From the NCBI GenBank assembly GCA_023388075.1, contig JAEWGX010000016.1:44608-108607 (forward strand): DNA of 64,000 nucleotides, read 5' to 3'. This document shows, piece after piece, positions 17,145 through 26,166 of the stretch; the stretch's first letter is position 1; each line of letters begins with the position of its first letter. The position numbers were made by a program, and so were the translations under genes. The stretch is from Pseudomonadota bacterium. GTDB lineage: Bacteria > Pseudomonadota > Gammaproteobacteria > Burkholderiales > Burkholderiaceae_E. The notes below the pieces were generated by a model. That model was not told the DNA's origin. It worked only from the letters and a program-made list of their open reading frames with translations, and did no database searches.

Positions 17145-17570
17145 TCAGGCCGGGTACGGCGGCCGCCGCGGCGCTGCACCGTCGGCCGGGACGGACGGCG
17201 GAAAGCGCCACCACATCGCCACGACCAGCAGGACGAAGAGCGTGTAGGCGGCGGTGAACGCCCACGGCGGCGCGTCGTGGAACAGGAGGGCGCCCAGCCA
17301 GGACTCGATGAAGCCCTTCTCGTAGGGCGACTCCCCCGCATGCCGCCTCAGCCAGCTCTCCAGCGTCGTCAGGGGGCAGACGGTGCCGAGCCACGATTGC
17401 GTCGCGACCACGGCCGCGAGCACGACGTGGCAGAGGCGCAGGCCGATGCCGTCGAGGCCGCGCCGGCCGCGAACCGCGCCGGTGACGACCAGGATCGGAT
17501 AGCCCACCACGAAAGCGGCCACCGCGACATGGAGCGCGAGCACGAGGTCCGCGAGAAGCTGCCAGCTCAT
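17145..17570 (-). CDS. DUF2784 family membrane protein
   Basis: 141 aa. Three hydrophobic helices (LLADLVLALHVAVAAFVVGYP, LCHVVLAAVVATQSWLG and AAYTLFVLLVVAMWW). The family signature is present in the loop CPLTTLESWLRRHAG followed by YEKGFIESWL. The function of DUF2784 is not known. The start ATG (17570) overlaps the MerR stop by 4 nt and its stop is 2 bp from the hydrolase GTG, so all three are translationally coupled. Confidence 0.88.
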   Translation of the reverse strand: MSWQLLADLVLALHVAVAAFVVGYPILVVTGAVRGRRGLDGIGLRLCHVVLAAVVATQSWLGTVCPLTTLESWLRRHAGESPYEKGFIESWLGALLFHDAPPWAFTAAYTLFVLLVVAMWWRFPPSVPADGAAPRRPPYPA

Positions 17571-18055
17571 CGGCCTGCCGTCTTGCTCCGCGCTTCGCCG
17601 ACGTGATGGCTGCCGTGCACATGGCCGAGCCGCGCAGGCGGCTGGGCTGCCGCCGGCTCCGCCGCCGCGGCTTCCAGGCCCCCGATGATGCCGCAATCGC
17701 TCGCGCCGACCGCGTCCGGGCATTGCTCCCGCAGCCGGCGCAGCTGCTGGCGCAACGCCTTCAGCTCGCGGATGCGCTCCTCGACATGGCCGATGTGCTC
17801 GTCGAGCAGCTGGTTCACCACGCCGCAGTCGTCGCCCGGCGCATCCCTGAAGCGAAGGAGCACCCGGATCTCTTCCAGCGTCATGTCGAGCGAGCGGCAA
17901 TGCCGGATGAAGGCAAGCCGTTCCAGCTGCTCCTCGCCGTAGACGCGATAGTTCGCGGCGGTGCGCGGCGCTTCCGGCAGCAGGCCCTCGCGCTCGTAGT
18001 AGCGGATGGTTTCGACGGGCGTAGCCGCCGCGCGTGCCAGTTCCCCGATCTTCAT
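17567..18055 (-). CDS. MerR family regulator, Cd(II)/Pb(II)-responsive CadR type
   Basis: 162 aa from the ATG at 18055. N-terminal winged helix (MKIGELARAAATPVETIRYYEREGLLP), then the dimer coiled coil (HIGHVEERIRELKALRQQLRRL). CadR-type metal residues are visible: Cys in GDDCGVV at the start of the dimer helix, the pair CPDAVGASDC after it, and a His-rich tail (GHVHGSHH). MerR proteins activate promoters with long spacers when metal binds. No cadA or czc efflux gene is adjacent. Its neighbours are DUF2784 and hydrolase genes downstream and a divergent corA. Confidence 0.9.
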   Translation of the reverse strand: MKIGELARAAATPVETIRYYEREGLLPEAPRTAANYRVYGEEQLERLAFIRHCRSLDMTLEEIRVLLRFRDAPGDDCGVVNQLLDEHIGHVEERIRELKALRQQLRRLREQCPDAVGASDCGIIGGLEAAAAEPAAAQPPARLGHVHGSHHVGEARSKTAGR

Positions 18056-18099
18056 CCGAGCGATTTTACCGCCGCCCCCCGACGATAGCCCCGAATGAC

Positions 18100-18120
18100 G
18101 CCGCGTTACCATGGCGCGGC
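18100..18120. promoter_or_regulatory. Inverted repeat between merR-type gene and corA
   Basis: GCCGCG (18100-18105) and CGCGGC (18115-18120) flank a 9-bp centre in the 83-bp divergent intergenic region. It could be an operator for the CadR-like regulator, which usually binds a palindrome between -35 and -10. GC-rich palindromes occur by chance here, so this is tentative. Confidence 0.25.
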
Positions 18121-18138
18121 GATGCATGGAGGGTCGGC

Positions 18139-19107
18139 GTGCTCATCAACTGCGTGGTGTATGGGGACGGAAGGCGCCTGCGGGAGATCTCGATCCAGGA
18201 GATTCACGAGTGGCGCGGTCGTCCCGACTGCTTCGTCTGGGTCGCGCTCCACGATCCTTCGCATGCCGAGCTTGCCGAGCTGCAGGAGATCTTCGGGCTG
18301 CATGACCTGGCCATCGAGGACGTCATCCAGCGCGACCAGCGCCCGAAGATCGAGGACTACGACGGGACGCTCTTCGCCGTGGTCCACATGGTCGATTTCG
18401 ACGGGAAGCAGGTCCAGGTGGGCGAGGTCAACGTCTTCGTCGGACCGGGCTTCGCGCTGTCCGTGCGCAACGGCAGCCAGCGCAGCCTGCAGGGCGTGCG
18501 CGAGCAGGCCGAGCGTGATCCGGAGCTCCTCGCCCATGGACCGGGCTATGTCATCTATGCGCTGGTCGATGCCATCGTCGACCTGTACTTCCCGGTGGTG
18601 GAAGCGCTGGAACACCAGCTCGAGGCGATCGAGGCGACCATGTTCGCGGCCGAGGACACGCGCGACAACGTGCGCCGCCTGTACCACCTGAAGCAGCAGG
18701 TGGAGCGGCTGCGGCATTCGGTCGCGCCGCTTGGCGACGCGATCGCCAAGCTGTTCGGCGCTGCCCGGGTCCCGGGAGTCGTCGCGGCCACCGAAAACTA
18801 CTTCCGCGACGTGAGCGACCATCTCCAGTCGATCAGCGGCGCGATCGACCGCCTGCGCGACGCGATCGCCACGGCGATCCATGCGAACCTGACCCTGGTC
18901 ACCATCGAGCAGAGCGACATCTCGAAGCGGCTCGCGGCCTGGGCGGCGATCTTCGCGGCCATGACGGCGCTGGCGGGCATCTGGGGCATGAACTTCCGGA
19001 ACATGCCGGAGCTCGACTGGCGGTTCGGCTATCCGGCGGCGCTGATCGCCATGGGGGTGGTCGCGGTGCTGCTCTATCGGCGCTTCCGTCGCGCGGGCTG
19101 GATCTAG
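18139..19107 (+). CDS. corA: CorA family magnesium/cobalt transporter
   Basis: 322 aa from the GTG at 18139, preceded by GGAGGG at ideal spacing. The longer reading upstream would overlap the regulator gene. A soluble N-terminal domain is followed by a long helix (about residues 160-260) and two C-terminal membrane helices. The selectivity motif GMN is at 283-285 in the context IWGMNFRNMPELDW. The last helix ends LLYRRFRRAGWI. CorA forms a homopentamer that admits Mg2+ and also Co2+/Ni2+. Its divergent position next to a CadR-like metal sensor may indicate shared control. Confidence 0.94.
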   Translation: MLINCVVYGDGRRLREISIQEIHEWRGRPDCFVWVALHDPSHAELAELQEIFGLHDLAIEDVIQRDQRPKIEDYDGTLFAVVHMVDFDGKQVQVGEVNVFVGPGFALSVRNGSQRSLQGVREQAERDPELLAHGPGYVIYALVDAIVDLYFPVVEALEHQLEAIEATMFAAEDTRDNVRRLYHLKQQVERLRHSVAPLGDAIAKLFGAARVPGVVAATENYFRDVSDHLQSISGAIDRLRDAIATAIHANLTLVTIEQSDISKRLAAWAAIFAAMTALAGIWGMNFRNMPELDWRFGYPAALIAMGVVAVLLYRRFRRAGWI

Positions 19108-19188
19108 GAGCTGCCAGTCGCCCGTATCGGTCTTCCCGCCGTGGGTCCGTCCTTTGCCGTGGAGGCTTCCCCATCTGGAGAACGCCCC

Positions 19189-19266
19189 ATGACACAGCCA
19201 CGACATCCTTCCATGGCGCACTCGACCGCGCAGTGGCCCGCAGCCGCGTCCGGGAGCCGGCCATGA
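19189..19266 (+). CDS. Possible 25-aa leader peptide upstream of the alcohol dehydrogenase
   Basis: ATG at 19189 has GGAG 8 nt upstream and encodes 25 residues (begins MTQPRHPSMAHST) ending in a TGA that overlaps the dehydrogenase ATG (ATGA, 19263-19266). This is a classic coupling arrangement and could control translation of the downstream gene. No family is recognised. Confidence 0.35.
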   Translation: MTQPRHPSMAHSTAQWPAAASGSRP

Positions 19267-20432
19267 GGGCCCTCTGCTGGCACGGCAAGCACGACATCCG
19301 TTGCGATACCGTCCCGGATCCGAGCATCGAGGACCCACGCGACGCGATCGTGAAGGTCACCAGTTGCGCGATCTGCGGCTCGGACCTCCATCTGTTCGAC
19401 GGCTTCATGCCCGGCATGATGCATGGCGACATCATGGGCCACGAGTTCATGGGCGAAGTGGTGGAGGTGGGGTCGCCGAACCACAAGCTGCGGGTAGGCG
19501 ATCGGGTGGTGGTCCCGTTCACCATCACCTGCGGGGAATGCGACCAGTGCCGCCGCGGCAATTTCTCCGTATGCGAGCGCTCCAACCGCAACCGCGAGAT
19601 GGCCAGCAAGGCCTTTGGTCACACCACCGCCGGCCTCTTCGGCTACACGCATCTCACCGGCGGATATCCCGGTGGCCAGGCCGAGTACGTGCGCGTGCCG
19701 TTCGCGGATGTCGCGCCGGTCAAGGTGCCGGATCGTCTCACCGACGAGCAGGCGCTCTTCCTCGGCGACATCTTTCCGACCGGCTGGCAGGCTGCGGTGC
19801 AGTGCGATATCGAGCCCGAGGACACGGTGGCGGTCTGGGGGGCCGGGCCGGTCGGCCAATTCGCCGTGCGCAGCGCGGTGCTGCTCGGTGCGAACCTGGT
19901 GGTCTGTATCGACAACGTTCCGGAGCGGCTCGCCATGGCACGAGCCGGCGGTGCGATCACCATCGACTTCGACGAGGATAGCGTGCTGGAGCGGCTGGCC
20001 GACCTCACCAAGGGCAAGGGACCGGAGAAGTGCATCGACGCGGTGGGCCTGGAGGCGCATGCAAGCCGCTCGCTCGATTCCGCGTACGACCGGGTGAAGC
20101 AGGCGGTGATGCTGGAGACCGATCGGCCGCACGTGCTGCGCGAGATGATCTACGTCTGCCGGCCGGCCGGCACGCTTTCGGTTCCGGGCGTCTACGGCGG
20201 CGTGCTGGACAAGGTCCCGTTCGGCGCGTTCATGAACAAGGGGCTCACGCTGCGCGCGGCCCAGACCCACGTGAACCGCTGGACGGACGACCTGCTGCGC
20301 CGGATCGAGGACGGACAGATCGATCCGTCGTTCGTGATCACGCATACCGTGGGCCTGGAAGAGGGGCCTGACATGTACCGCACGTTCCGCGACAAGGAGG
20401 ACGGCTGCATCAAGGTGGTGCTCAAGCCATGA
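19263..20432 (+). CDS. Zinc-dependent alcohol dehydrogenase, formaldehyde-dehydrogenase-like (MDR family)
   Basis: 389 aa from the ATG at 19263. Catalytic zinc residues are C38 (CAICGSDLH) and H60/E61 (GHEFMGEV). The structural zinc lobe is CGECDQCRRGNFSVCE. The Rossmann motif GAGPVGQFAVR binds NAD(P). The extended loop after the cysteine lobe (KAFGHTTAGLFGYTHLTGGYPGGQ) is typical of the glutathione-independent formaldehyde dehydrogenase-like subgroup. The substrate cannot be fixed from sequence. The stop overlaps or nearly abuts the next gene, indicating an operon with the membrane protein. Confidence 0.92.
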   Translation: MRALCWHGKHDIRCDTVPDPSIEDPRDAIVKVTSCAICGSDLHLFDGFMPGMMHGDIMGHEFMGEVVEVGSPNHKLRVGDRVVVPFTITCGECDQCRRGNFSVCERSNRNREMASKAFGHTTAGLFGYTHLTGGYPGGQAEYVRVPFADVAPVKVPDRLTDEQALFLGDIFPTGWQAAVQCDIEPEDTVAVWGAGPVGQFAVRSAVLLGANLVVCIDNVPERLAMARAGGAITIDFDEDSVLERLADLTKGKGPEKCIDAVGLEAHASRSLDSAYDRVKQAVMLETDRPHVLREMIYVCRPAGTLSVPGVYGGVLDKVPFGAFMNKGLTLRAAQTHVNRWTDDLLRRIEDGQIDPSFVITHTVGLEEGPDMYRTFRDKEDGCIKVVLKP

Positions 20433-20446
20433 ACGAGGAAAGGCAT

Positions 20447-21025
20447 ATGGCAACGGATCATGCACCGCGCTTCGGCGCGGACCTGGCGCACGGCACCGCG
20501 CGCGGTCTTGGCTGGTTCAGCATCGGCCTCGGCCTGGCGGAATGCCTGATGCCGCGGGCGGTCGCGCGGGCGGTCGGAATGCCGGGTCGCGAGGGCATCG
20601 TGCGCATGTACGGGCTGCGCGAGATCGCGACCGGCGTCGGCCTGCTGGCCGCGCGCGATCCGGAGCCGTGGCTCTGGGGCCGTGTCGCCGGCGATGCCCT
20701 GGACCTCGCGACGCTCGCGGCGGGGCGCGGGGATGAAGGCCAGGATCGCCACGCGGCCAACATCGCCATGCTCGCGGTGGCGCAAGTGGCCGCGGTCGAT
20801 GTTGCCTGCGCGACGGCGTTGGCGCGGCGCCGCGAGGGGGAAGACAAGGCGCGGCGCCTGCGCTCGTCGCTGCGCTACGACGATCGCAGCGGCTTCAGGC
20901 GCCCGGTCGCCCAGATGCGCGGAGTCGCCCGTGACGCGATCCCGTCGGACTACCGCACGCCGGCGCTCCTGCAACCGTGGCGCGACGGCAGGCCGGTCAC
21001 GGAGCAGGGCGCCGCGCGGCCCTGA
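20447..21025 (+). CDS. Hypothetical membrane protein often linked to the dehydrogenase (DUF4267-like)
   Basis: 192 aa from the ATG at 20447, chosen for the strong GAGGAAAGG ribosome site; another ATG at 20429 overlaps the dehydrogenase stop. Three hydrophobic stretches occur (LGWFSIGLGLAECLMP, LREIATGVGLLAARD and ANIAMLAVAQVAAVDVACA), with glycine-rich helices. The tail is polar and ends in RTPALLQPW. The repeated small-residue helices resemble DUF4267-type membrane proteins, but I am not certain of the family. The gene is probably expressed with the alcohol dehydrogenase. Confidence 0.65.
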   Translation: MATDHAPRFGADLAHGTARGLGWFSIGLGLAECLMPRAVARAVGMPGREGIVRMYGLREIATGVGLLAARDPEPWLWGRVAGDALDLATLAAGRGDEGQDRHAANIAMLAVAQVAAVDVACATALARRREGEDKARRLRSSLRYDDRSGFRRPVAQMRGVARDAIPSDYRTPALLQPWRDGRPVTEQGAARP

Positions 21026-21043
21026 AGGCGGGCAGGGGCAGGC

Positions 21044-23659
21044 TCAGCTCGCTACCGCCGGCCTGCTGCTGCGCGGAGCGGGACCCTCGCGTCGGCCCTG
21101 GATCCACCAGATCAGCCCGATCATCGCCAGCCCGAGCAGGAAGAACCACTGCGGATCGGGGCGGTCGGACGGCACGATCACGCTGTCGACGGACCAGCCC
21201 TGCTCGAACCCCGCCTTCTGCGCGGTGGATCCGAAGCGAACGCTGGCGATCTGCAGCTGGTCGCCCAGCGGCACGATCGTGAGCCCGGCATCGGAGAGGC
21301 GCTTGCGCGGCTCGCCCGGCGGCCCGAGCCGCAACGCGAGCACCTTGCTCTTGTCCTCGCCCTCGATGGTGGTGCCGGCGATGCTGACGATGACTCGACC
21401 GTCTTCGGGCAGCTCGTTCACCACGCGCGCCCATTCCTTGGCCGGAATCGACTGGTAGGGATCATAGAGATGGTCCATCAGGAAATTCGGGCGGAACAGG
21501 ATGAACACCGCCGCGAGCAGCACGAGGTTCTCCCACCAGCGTGAGCGGGTCCGGAACCAGCTCATGGTGACCGCCGCGAACACCAGCATCGCGACCGTGG
21601 ACACGACCACCAGGACGATGCCCTGGAACCAGTTGTCGATTCCGATCAGCAGCAGTTGCGGATTGAACATCCAGAGGAACGGGAGGATCACGGTTCGCAG
21701 CGCGTAGGTTGCGCCCTGCACGCCTGTCTTGATGGGATCCTCGCCCGAGATCGCGGCGGCCGCGAAGGTGGCGAGCCCGACCGGCGGCGTGATGTCGCCC
21801 ATGATCCCGTAGTAGAAGACGAACAGGTGTACCGCGATCAGCGGAATGATCACGCCGCTCTGCGCGCCAAGCTCCACCACGACCGGCGCCATCAGGCTCG
21901 CGACCAGGATGTAGTTGGCGGTAGTTGGCACGCCAAGGCCGAGCACCAGGCACACGAACGCGGTGAAGAGCAGCATGAGCAGGACGCTGCCGCCGCTGAT
22001 CAGCTCGACCAGGTCGGTCATACGGAAGCCGAGGCCGGTGAGCGTGATGGTCCCGACGATGATGCCGGCGGTGGCGGTGGCAACCGCGATCCCGACCATG
22101 TTGCGGGCGCCATTCTCGAGTCCGTTGAACGCATCGCGAATGCCGCGCAACAAGCCGGCCGCCGCTTCGCCGGCCCGGCGGCGGAAGAGGCCGATCAACA
22201 CGTGCTGCGTCACCATGAGGAGGAGCAGGGTGGCGCAGCCCCAGAAGGCGGCGAGCGACGGCGACGTCTCGTCCACCATCAGCATCCATATCAGCACGCC
22301 GATCGGCAGCAGGAAGTGCAGGCCTGCCTGCACCGTGGGCCAGGTCTGCGGCCGCACCGGATTCTCGATGTCGATGTCCTGCGGCAGATCCGGCGCACGC
22401 GCGGCTTGCCAGGTCGCGACCACGTAGAGCCCCGCCATGATCAGGCCGACCAGCCAGGCGGCGTTCTCGCCCAGCGCCGTCCGGGCGGCGATGACGGCGT
22501 AGTAGACGAGGCACAGCACCACGATGCTGCCGAAGAGGCCGAGCCCCGTCGCCTTCATCTTCTCGGCGAAGGGTCGCTTCTGCGCCGCGACGAGCGGATC
22601 CAGCCCGAGCTTCACCGCCTCGAGGTGGACGATGTAGAAGAGGCCGACGTAGGCGAGGCAGGCGGGCAGGATGGCGTGCTTTACCACCTCGGAGTAGGGG
22701 ATGCCGACGTACTCGGTCATGAGGAACGCGGCCGCACCCATCACCGGCGGCATGATCTGGCCGTTCACCGATGCCATCGTCTCGATCGCGCCGGCCTTGA
22801 TTCCGCCGTAGCCGGAACGCTTCATCAGCGGGATCGTGAAGATGCCGCCGGAGACCACGTTGGCGACCGAGGAGCCCGACACCACGCCGTTCAACGCCGA
22901 CGACACCACGGCGACCTTGGCCGGCCCGCCGCGCATGTGCCCCAGCGCGGCGAACGAGACCTGCATCATGTAGTTGCCGCCGCCGGCCATGTCGAGCAGC
23001 GAGCCGAACAGCACGTAGACGAAGATGGTGGATACCGACACGCCGAGGGCGACGCCGAAGACGCCTTCGGTGGTGAGCCACATCTGCGACATGGCGCGCG
23101 AGAGCGACGCGCCCTTGTGCAGCAGCACGTCGGGCATGTAGGGCCCGGCGAAGACGTAGATGAAGCAGATGATGGCCAGCGCGGCCATCGGCCAGCCGAC
23201 CGCGCGGCGGGTGGCTTCGAGCAGCAGGATCATGCCGATCACCGCCGTCCAGAGATCCATGTCGCTCGGCTGTCCGGGCCGCTCGGCGAGTGACCGGTAG
23301 AACAGCATCAGGTAGGCCGCGCAGAAGGCCGCCACCAGGGCCAGCACCCAGTCCGCGATCGGAACCCGGTTGCGGGGCGATCGCCGCCGGAAGGCCGGAT
23401 ACACGAGGAACGCGAGGAAGATGCCGATGGCGAGGTGCAGCGAGCGTGCCTCGGTGTCGTTGATGATGCCGAAGCCGAGCGCGAAGGGCAGGGGGCTCGC
23501 GTAGAAGAGCTGCGCGAGCGACCAGAGAATGGCCAGCACCGAGACCAGGCCGGCAACCACGCCGGTCAGCTTGCGGCCGCCGGTATCGGCATCCGCGACC
23601 AGATCCTGCAGTTTCTCCGCATCCGGCATGGCGCTGGTTGTCGTTGTCGTCTCTGCCAC
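21044..23659 (-). CDS. TAXI-type TRAP transporter permease, fused small and large subunits
   Basis: 871 aa, predicted to cross the membrane many times. The N-terminal part (about residues 30-170) corresponds to the four-helix DctQ-like subunit. The remainder corresponds to the DctM-like permease, with MDLWTAVIGMILLLEATRRAVGWP, FGSLLDMAGGGNYM, GGPAKVAVVSSALNGVVSGSSVANV and GIMGDITPPVGLA as typical sequences. The protein imports an organic acid with Na+ or H+, using the TAXI binding protein encoded just upstream. A hairpin lies between the two genes and probably lowers permease expression relative to the binding protein. Confidence 0.95.
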   Translation of the reverse strand: MAETTTTTSAMPDAEKLQDLVADADTGGRKLTGVVAGLVSVLAILWSLAQLFYASPLPFALGFGIINDTEARSLHLAIGIFLAFLVYPAFRRRSPRNRVPIADWVLALVAAFCAAYLMLFYRSLAERPGQPSDMDLWTAVIGMILLLEATRRAVGWPMAALAIICFIYVFAGPYMPDVLLHKGASLSRAMSQMWLTTEGVFGVALGVSVSTIFVYVLFGSLLDMAGGGNYMMQVSFAALGHMRGGPAKVAVVSSALNGVVSGSSVANVVSGGIFTIPLMKRSGYGGIKAGAIETMASVNGQIMPPVMGAAAFLMTEYVGIPYSEVVKHAILPACLAYVGLFYIVHLEAVKLGLDPLVAAQKRPFAEKMKATGLGLFGSIVVLCLVYYAVIAARTALGENAAWLVGLIMAGLYVVATWQAARAPDLPQDIDIENPVRPQTWPTVQAGLHFLLPIGVLIWMLMVDETSPSLAAFWGCATLLLLMVTQHVLIGLFRRRAGEAAAGLLRGIRDAFNGLENGARNMVGIAVATATAGIIVGTITLTGLGFRMTDLVELISGGSVLLMLLFTAFVCLVLGLGVPTTANYILVASLMAPVVVELGAQSGVIIPLIAVHLFVFYYGIMGDITPPVGLATFAAAAISGEDPIKTGVQGATYALRTVILPFLWMFNPQLLLIGIDNWFQGIVLVVVSTVAMLVFAAVTMSWFRTRSRWWENLVLLAAVFILFRPNFLMDHLYDPYQSIPAKEWARVVNELPEDGRVIVSIAGTTIEGEDKSKVLALRLGPPGEPRKRLSDAGLTIVPLGDQLQIASVRFGSTAQKAGFEQGWSVDSVIVPSDRPDPQWFFLLGLAMIGLIWWIQGRREGPAPRSSRPAVAS

Positions 23660-23722
23660 GGCTGCCTCGTGTTGTTCTAAGCTGTCCGGGACGGCGAGCA
23701 GCCTCCCGGAGCCGGAAATGAA

Positions 23723-23744
23723 ACGCCGCCCTGGGGGGCGGCGT
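23723..23744 (-). terminator. Hairpin between TAXI binding-protein and permease genes
   Basis: On the minus strand an 8-bp stem (ACGCCGCC/GGCGGCGT) with a 6-nt loop follows the binding-protein stop and precedes TTTCATTTCC. It fits a partial terminator or RNA-protecting stem, as often found after the highly expressed binding-protein gene of an uptake operon. Confidence 0.6.
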
Positions 23745-23753
23745 AAAGGCGGG

Positions 23754-24758
23754 TTACTTCACCCAGCCTTTTTCCTTGTAGTAGCGGATCGCGCCCTCGT
23801 GCAGCGGGGCGGACAGGCCGTTCTTGACCATGTCCTCGGGCTTCAGGTTCGCGAGCGCCGGGTGCAACTTCTTGAATTCCTCGAAGTTGTCGAACACCGA
23901 CTTCACCACCTGGTACACCGTCTCGGCCGGAGCCTTGGAGGTGGCCACCACGGTGGCGAGCACGCCGTAGGTCTCGGTCGCCTGCGGGTTGTTGGGATAC
24001 AGGCCACCCGGGATCGTCGCCTTGGCGTAGTACGGCTTGCCTTCGAGCAGCTTGTCGATGGCCGGGCCCGTCAGCGAGACGAGCTGGGCGCCGCAGGTGG
24101 TGGTCGGATCCTGGATGTTGGCGCTGGGGTGGCCCACCGCGTAGAAGAAGCCGTCGATCTTGCCATCGCAGAGCGCCGGGCCGTGCTCGTCGGCCTTCAG
24201 CTCCGAGGCGAGGGAGAAGTCGCTGACCTTCCAGCCGAGGGCATCGAGCAGCTCGTCCATCGAGGCGCGTGTGCCCGAGCCGGGATTGCCGACATTGAAG
24301 CGCTTGCCCTTGAAGTCCTCGAACTTCTTGACGTTGGCTTCCTTGCGGGCGACCACCGTGAACGGCTCCGGATGCACGGAGAAGACCGCGCGCAGGTCGG
24401 GGTACGCGCCGGCGTCCTTGAACTGGCCGACGCCCTTGAGCCCGTTGAACTGCACGTCCGACTGGACGAAGCCGAGGTCGAGCTCGCCGGCCTTGATGGT
24501 GTTGACGTTGAAGACCGAGCCGCCGGTGGATTCCACCGAGCATCGGATGTTGTGCTTGGCGCGGTCCTTGTTCACGAGCCGGCAGATGGCGCCGCCGGCG
24601 GCGTAGTACACGCCGGTGACGCCGCCTGTGCCGATGGTGACGAATTTCTGCTGGGCGGCCACTGGGGCACTGCCGAACGTGGCAACCGCCGCGAGTGCGA
24701 CGGATGCGGTCAACGAGGCGGGCCGCAGGCGCGCCATGAAGCGGTTGGATGCTTTCAT
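23754..24758 (-). CDS. TAXI family TRAP transporter solute-binding protein
   Basis: 334 aa from the ATG at 24758. Signal peptide residues about 1-32 (ending SAPVAAQQ). The mature start KFVTIGTGGVTGVYYAAGGAIC is the TAXI-family signature. SVESTGGSVFNVNTIKAGELDLGFVQSD follows, the ligand pocket region. It delivers an unknown organic anion (glutamate-type ligands are known for some members) to the fused permease. It begins 22 bp after the aminotransferase stop, so catabolic enzymes and transporter form one operon. Confidence 0.95.
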   Translation of the reverse strand: MKASNRFMARLRPASLTASVALAAVATFGSAPVAAQQKFVTIGTGGVTGVYYAAGGAICRLVNKDRAKHNIRCSVESTGGSVFNVNTIKAGELDLGFVQSDVQFNGLKGVGQFKDAGAYPDLRAVFSVHPEPFTVVARKEANVKKFEDFKGKRFNVGNPGSGTRASMDELLDALGWKVSDFSLASELKADEHGPALCDGKIDGFFYAVGHPSANIQDPTTTCGAQLVSLTGPAIDKLLEGKPYYAKATIPGGLYPNNPQATETYGVLATVVATSKAPAETVYQVVKSVFDNFEEFKKLHPALANLKPEDMVKNGLSAPLHEGAIRYYKEKGWVK

Positions 24759-24780
24759 CTTGTTTCTCTCTTTGGATTGA

Positions 24781-26127
24781 TCACTGGCCGGATCCGGCAA
24801 GCGCGAGGTCGAGCGTCCGGCCTACCGCCCGTCGCAGTCGGAGGACGATCTCGTCGATCTCGTCCTCCGACACGATGAAGGGCGGGGCAAGCAGCACATG
24901 GTCGCCCCGCCGTCCGTCGATTGTGCCACCCATGGGGTAGCACAGCAGTCCGTTGTCCATGGCGAGCCGCTTGAGTGTCGCGTTGACATGCAGCGCGGGA
25001 TCGAACGGCTCGCGGGAGTCGCGATCCTTGACGAATTCGAGGCCGACGAAGAGCCCGCGGCCGCGGATGTCCCCGACGTTCGGATGGTCGGAGAACGCCT
25101 CCTCGAGCCGCGTCATGAGCGATTGGCCGCGGCTGCGGACCTGGGCGAGCAGGCCGTCGCGCTCGATGGCCCGTTGCACGGCCAGTGCCGCCGCGCATGC
25201 GGTGGCGTGGCCGATGTAGGTGTGCCCGTGCTGGAAGAAGCCGCTGCCCTGGCGCATCGCCTCGACGATGCGTCCCTGCGCGAGCACCGCCCCGATCGGC
25301 TGATAGCCGCCGCCGAGGCCCTTGGCGATCACCAGCAGGTCAGGCGTCACGCCTTCGGCCTCGCAGGCGTGCAGGGTGCCGCAGCGACCCATGCCGGACA
25401 TGACCTCGTCGAGGATGAGCAGCACGCCGTAGCGGTCGCATACCTCGCGCACGCGCCTGAAGTAGCCGGGGACGGGCGTGAGCACGCCGGCGGTCGCCCC
25501 GCCCACGGTCTCCGCCACGAACGCGATGACCTCGTCCGGCCCGACACGACGGATGGTGTCGTCCAGCTCCTGCGCGAGGCGCTCGCCATACTGCTCCGGC
25601 GTCTCGCCCGGCGTCCGGTCCCGGTACTCGTAGCACGGCGACACGTGCTCGACGTCGATCAGGAGAGGTGCGAATTGGGCCCGGCGCCAGGCGTTGCCGC
25701 CGACCGCGAGCGCGCCGAGCGTGTTGCCGTGGTAGCTCTGGCGTCGGGCGATGAAGCGACCGCGCCGGGGTTGACCGATCTCGACGAAGTACTGCCGCCC
25801 CATCTTGAGCGCGGCCTCCACGCCCTCCGACCCCCCGGACACGAAATAGGCGTGGGTCATGCCGGGCGGCGCATGCCGCACCAGGTGTGCCGCGAGCTGC
25901 TCCGCCACCTCGGTGGTGAAGAAGCTGGTGTGGGCGTAGGCGAGCTGCTCGAGCTGGTTGCGCATGGCCTCGATCACGTCGGGATGGCCATGGCCGAGGC
26001 AGGAGACCGCGGCACCGCCCGAGGCATCGATGTAGTCCTTGCCCTCGCTGTCGCGAAGGTACACACCCCGACCGGAGACCGCGGTCGGAAAGCCTCGGGA
26101 GAGATGACGATGGAAGACCGCGGTCAT
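24781..26127 (-). CDS. Class III PLP-dependent aminotransferase
   Basis: 448 aa. PLP enzyme that moves an amino group between an omega- or alpha-amino compound and a keto acid. Evidence: SGGSEGVEAALKMGRQY for phosphate binding, the LILDEVMSGMGR strand with D240, and Schiff-base Lys269 in VIAKGLGGGYQPIG. The HGHTYIGH segment and the final GGTIDGRRGDHVLLAPPFIV are typical of the aspartate-aminotransferase-family group. It lies 39 bp after the aldolase gene and before the TAXI/TRAP genes. The substrate is probably what the transporter brings in or a product of it. Confidence 0.92.
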   Translation of the reverse strand: MTAVFHRHLSRGFPTAVSGRGVYLRDSEGKDYIDASGGAAVSCLGHGHPDVIEAMRNQLEQLAYAHTSFFTTEVAEQLAAHLVRHAPPGMTHAYFVSGGSEGVEAALKMGRQYFVEIGQPRRGRFIARRQSYHGNTLGALAVGGNAWRRAQFAPLLIDVEHVSPCYEYRDRTPGETPEQYGERLAQELDDTIRRVGPDEVIAFVAETVGGATAGVLTPVPGYFRRVREVCDRYGVLLILDEVMSGMGRCGTLHACEAEGVTPDLLVIAKGLGGGYQPIGAVLAQGRIVEAMRQGSGFFQHGHTYIGHATACAAALAVQRAIERDGLLAQVRSRGQSLMTRLEEAFSDHPNVGDIRGRGLFVGLEFVKDRDSREPFDPALHVNATLKRLAMDNGLLCYPMGGTIDGRRGDHVLLAPPFIVSEDEIDEIVLRLRRAVGRTLDLALAGSGQ

Positions 26128-26166
26128 GGAAGACCTCCGTATGGTCGGCCGGGCATCGCCTTGCCG

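Noticed and set aside
23687..23699. 13-bp match to the region before cysS (CTGTCCGGGACGG)
   Set aside because: A 13-mer shared by chance is expected in 64 kb; no positional logic.
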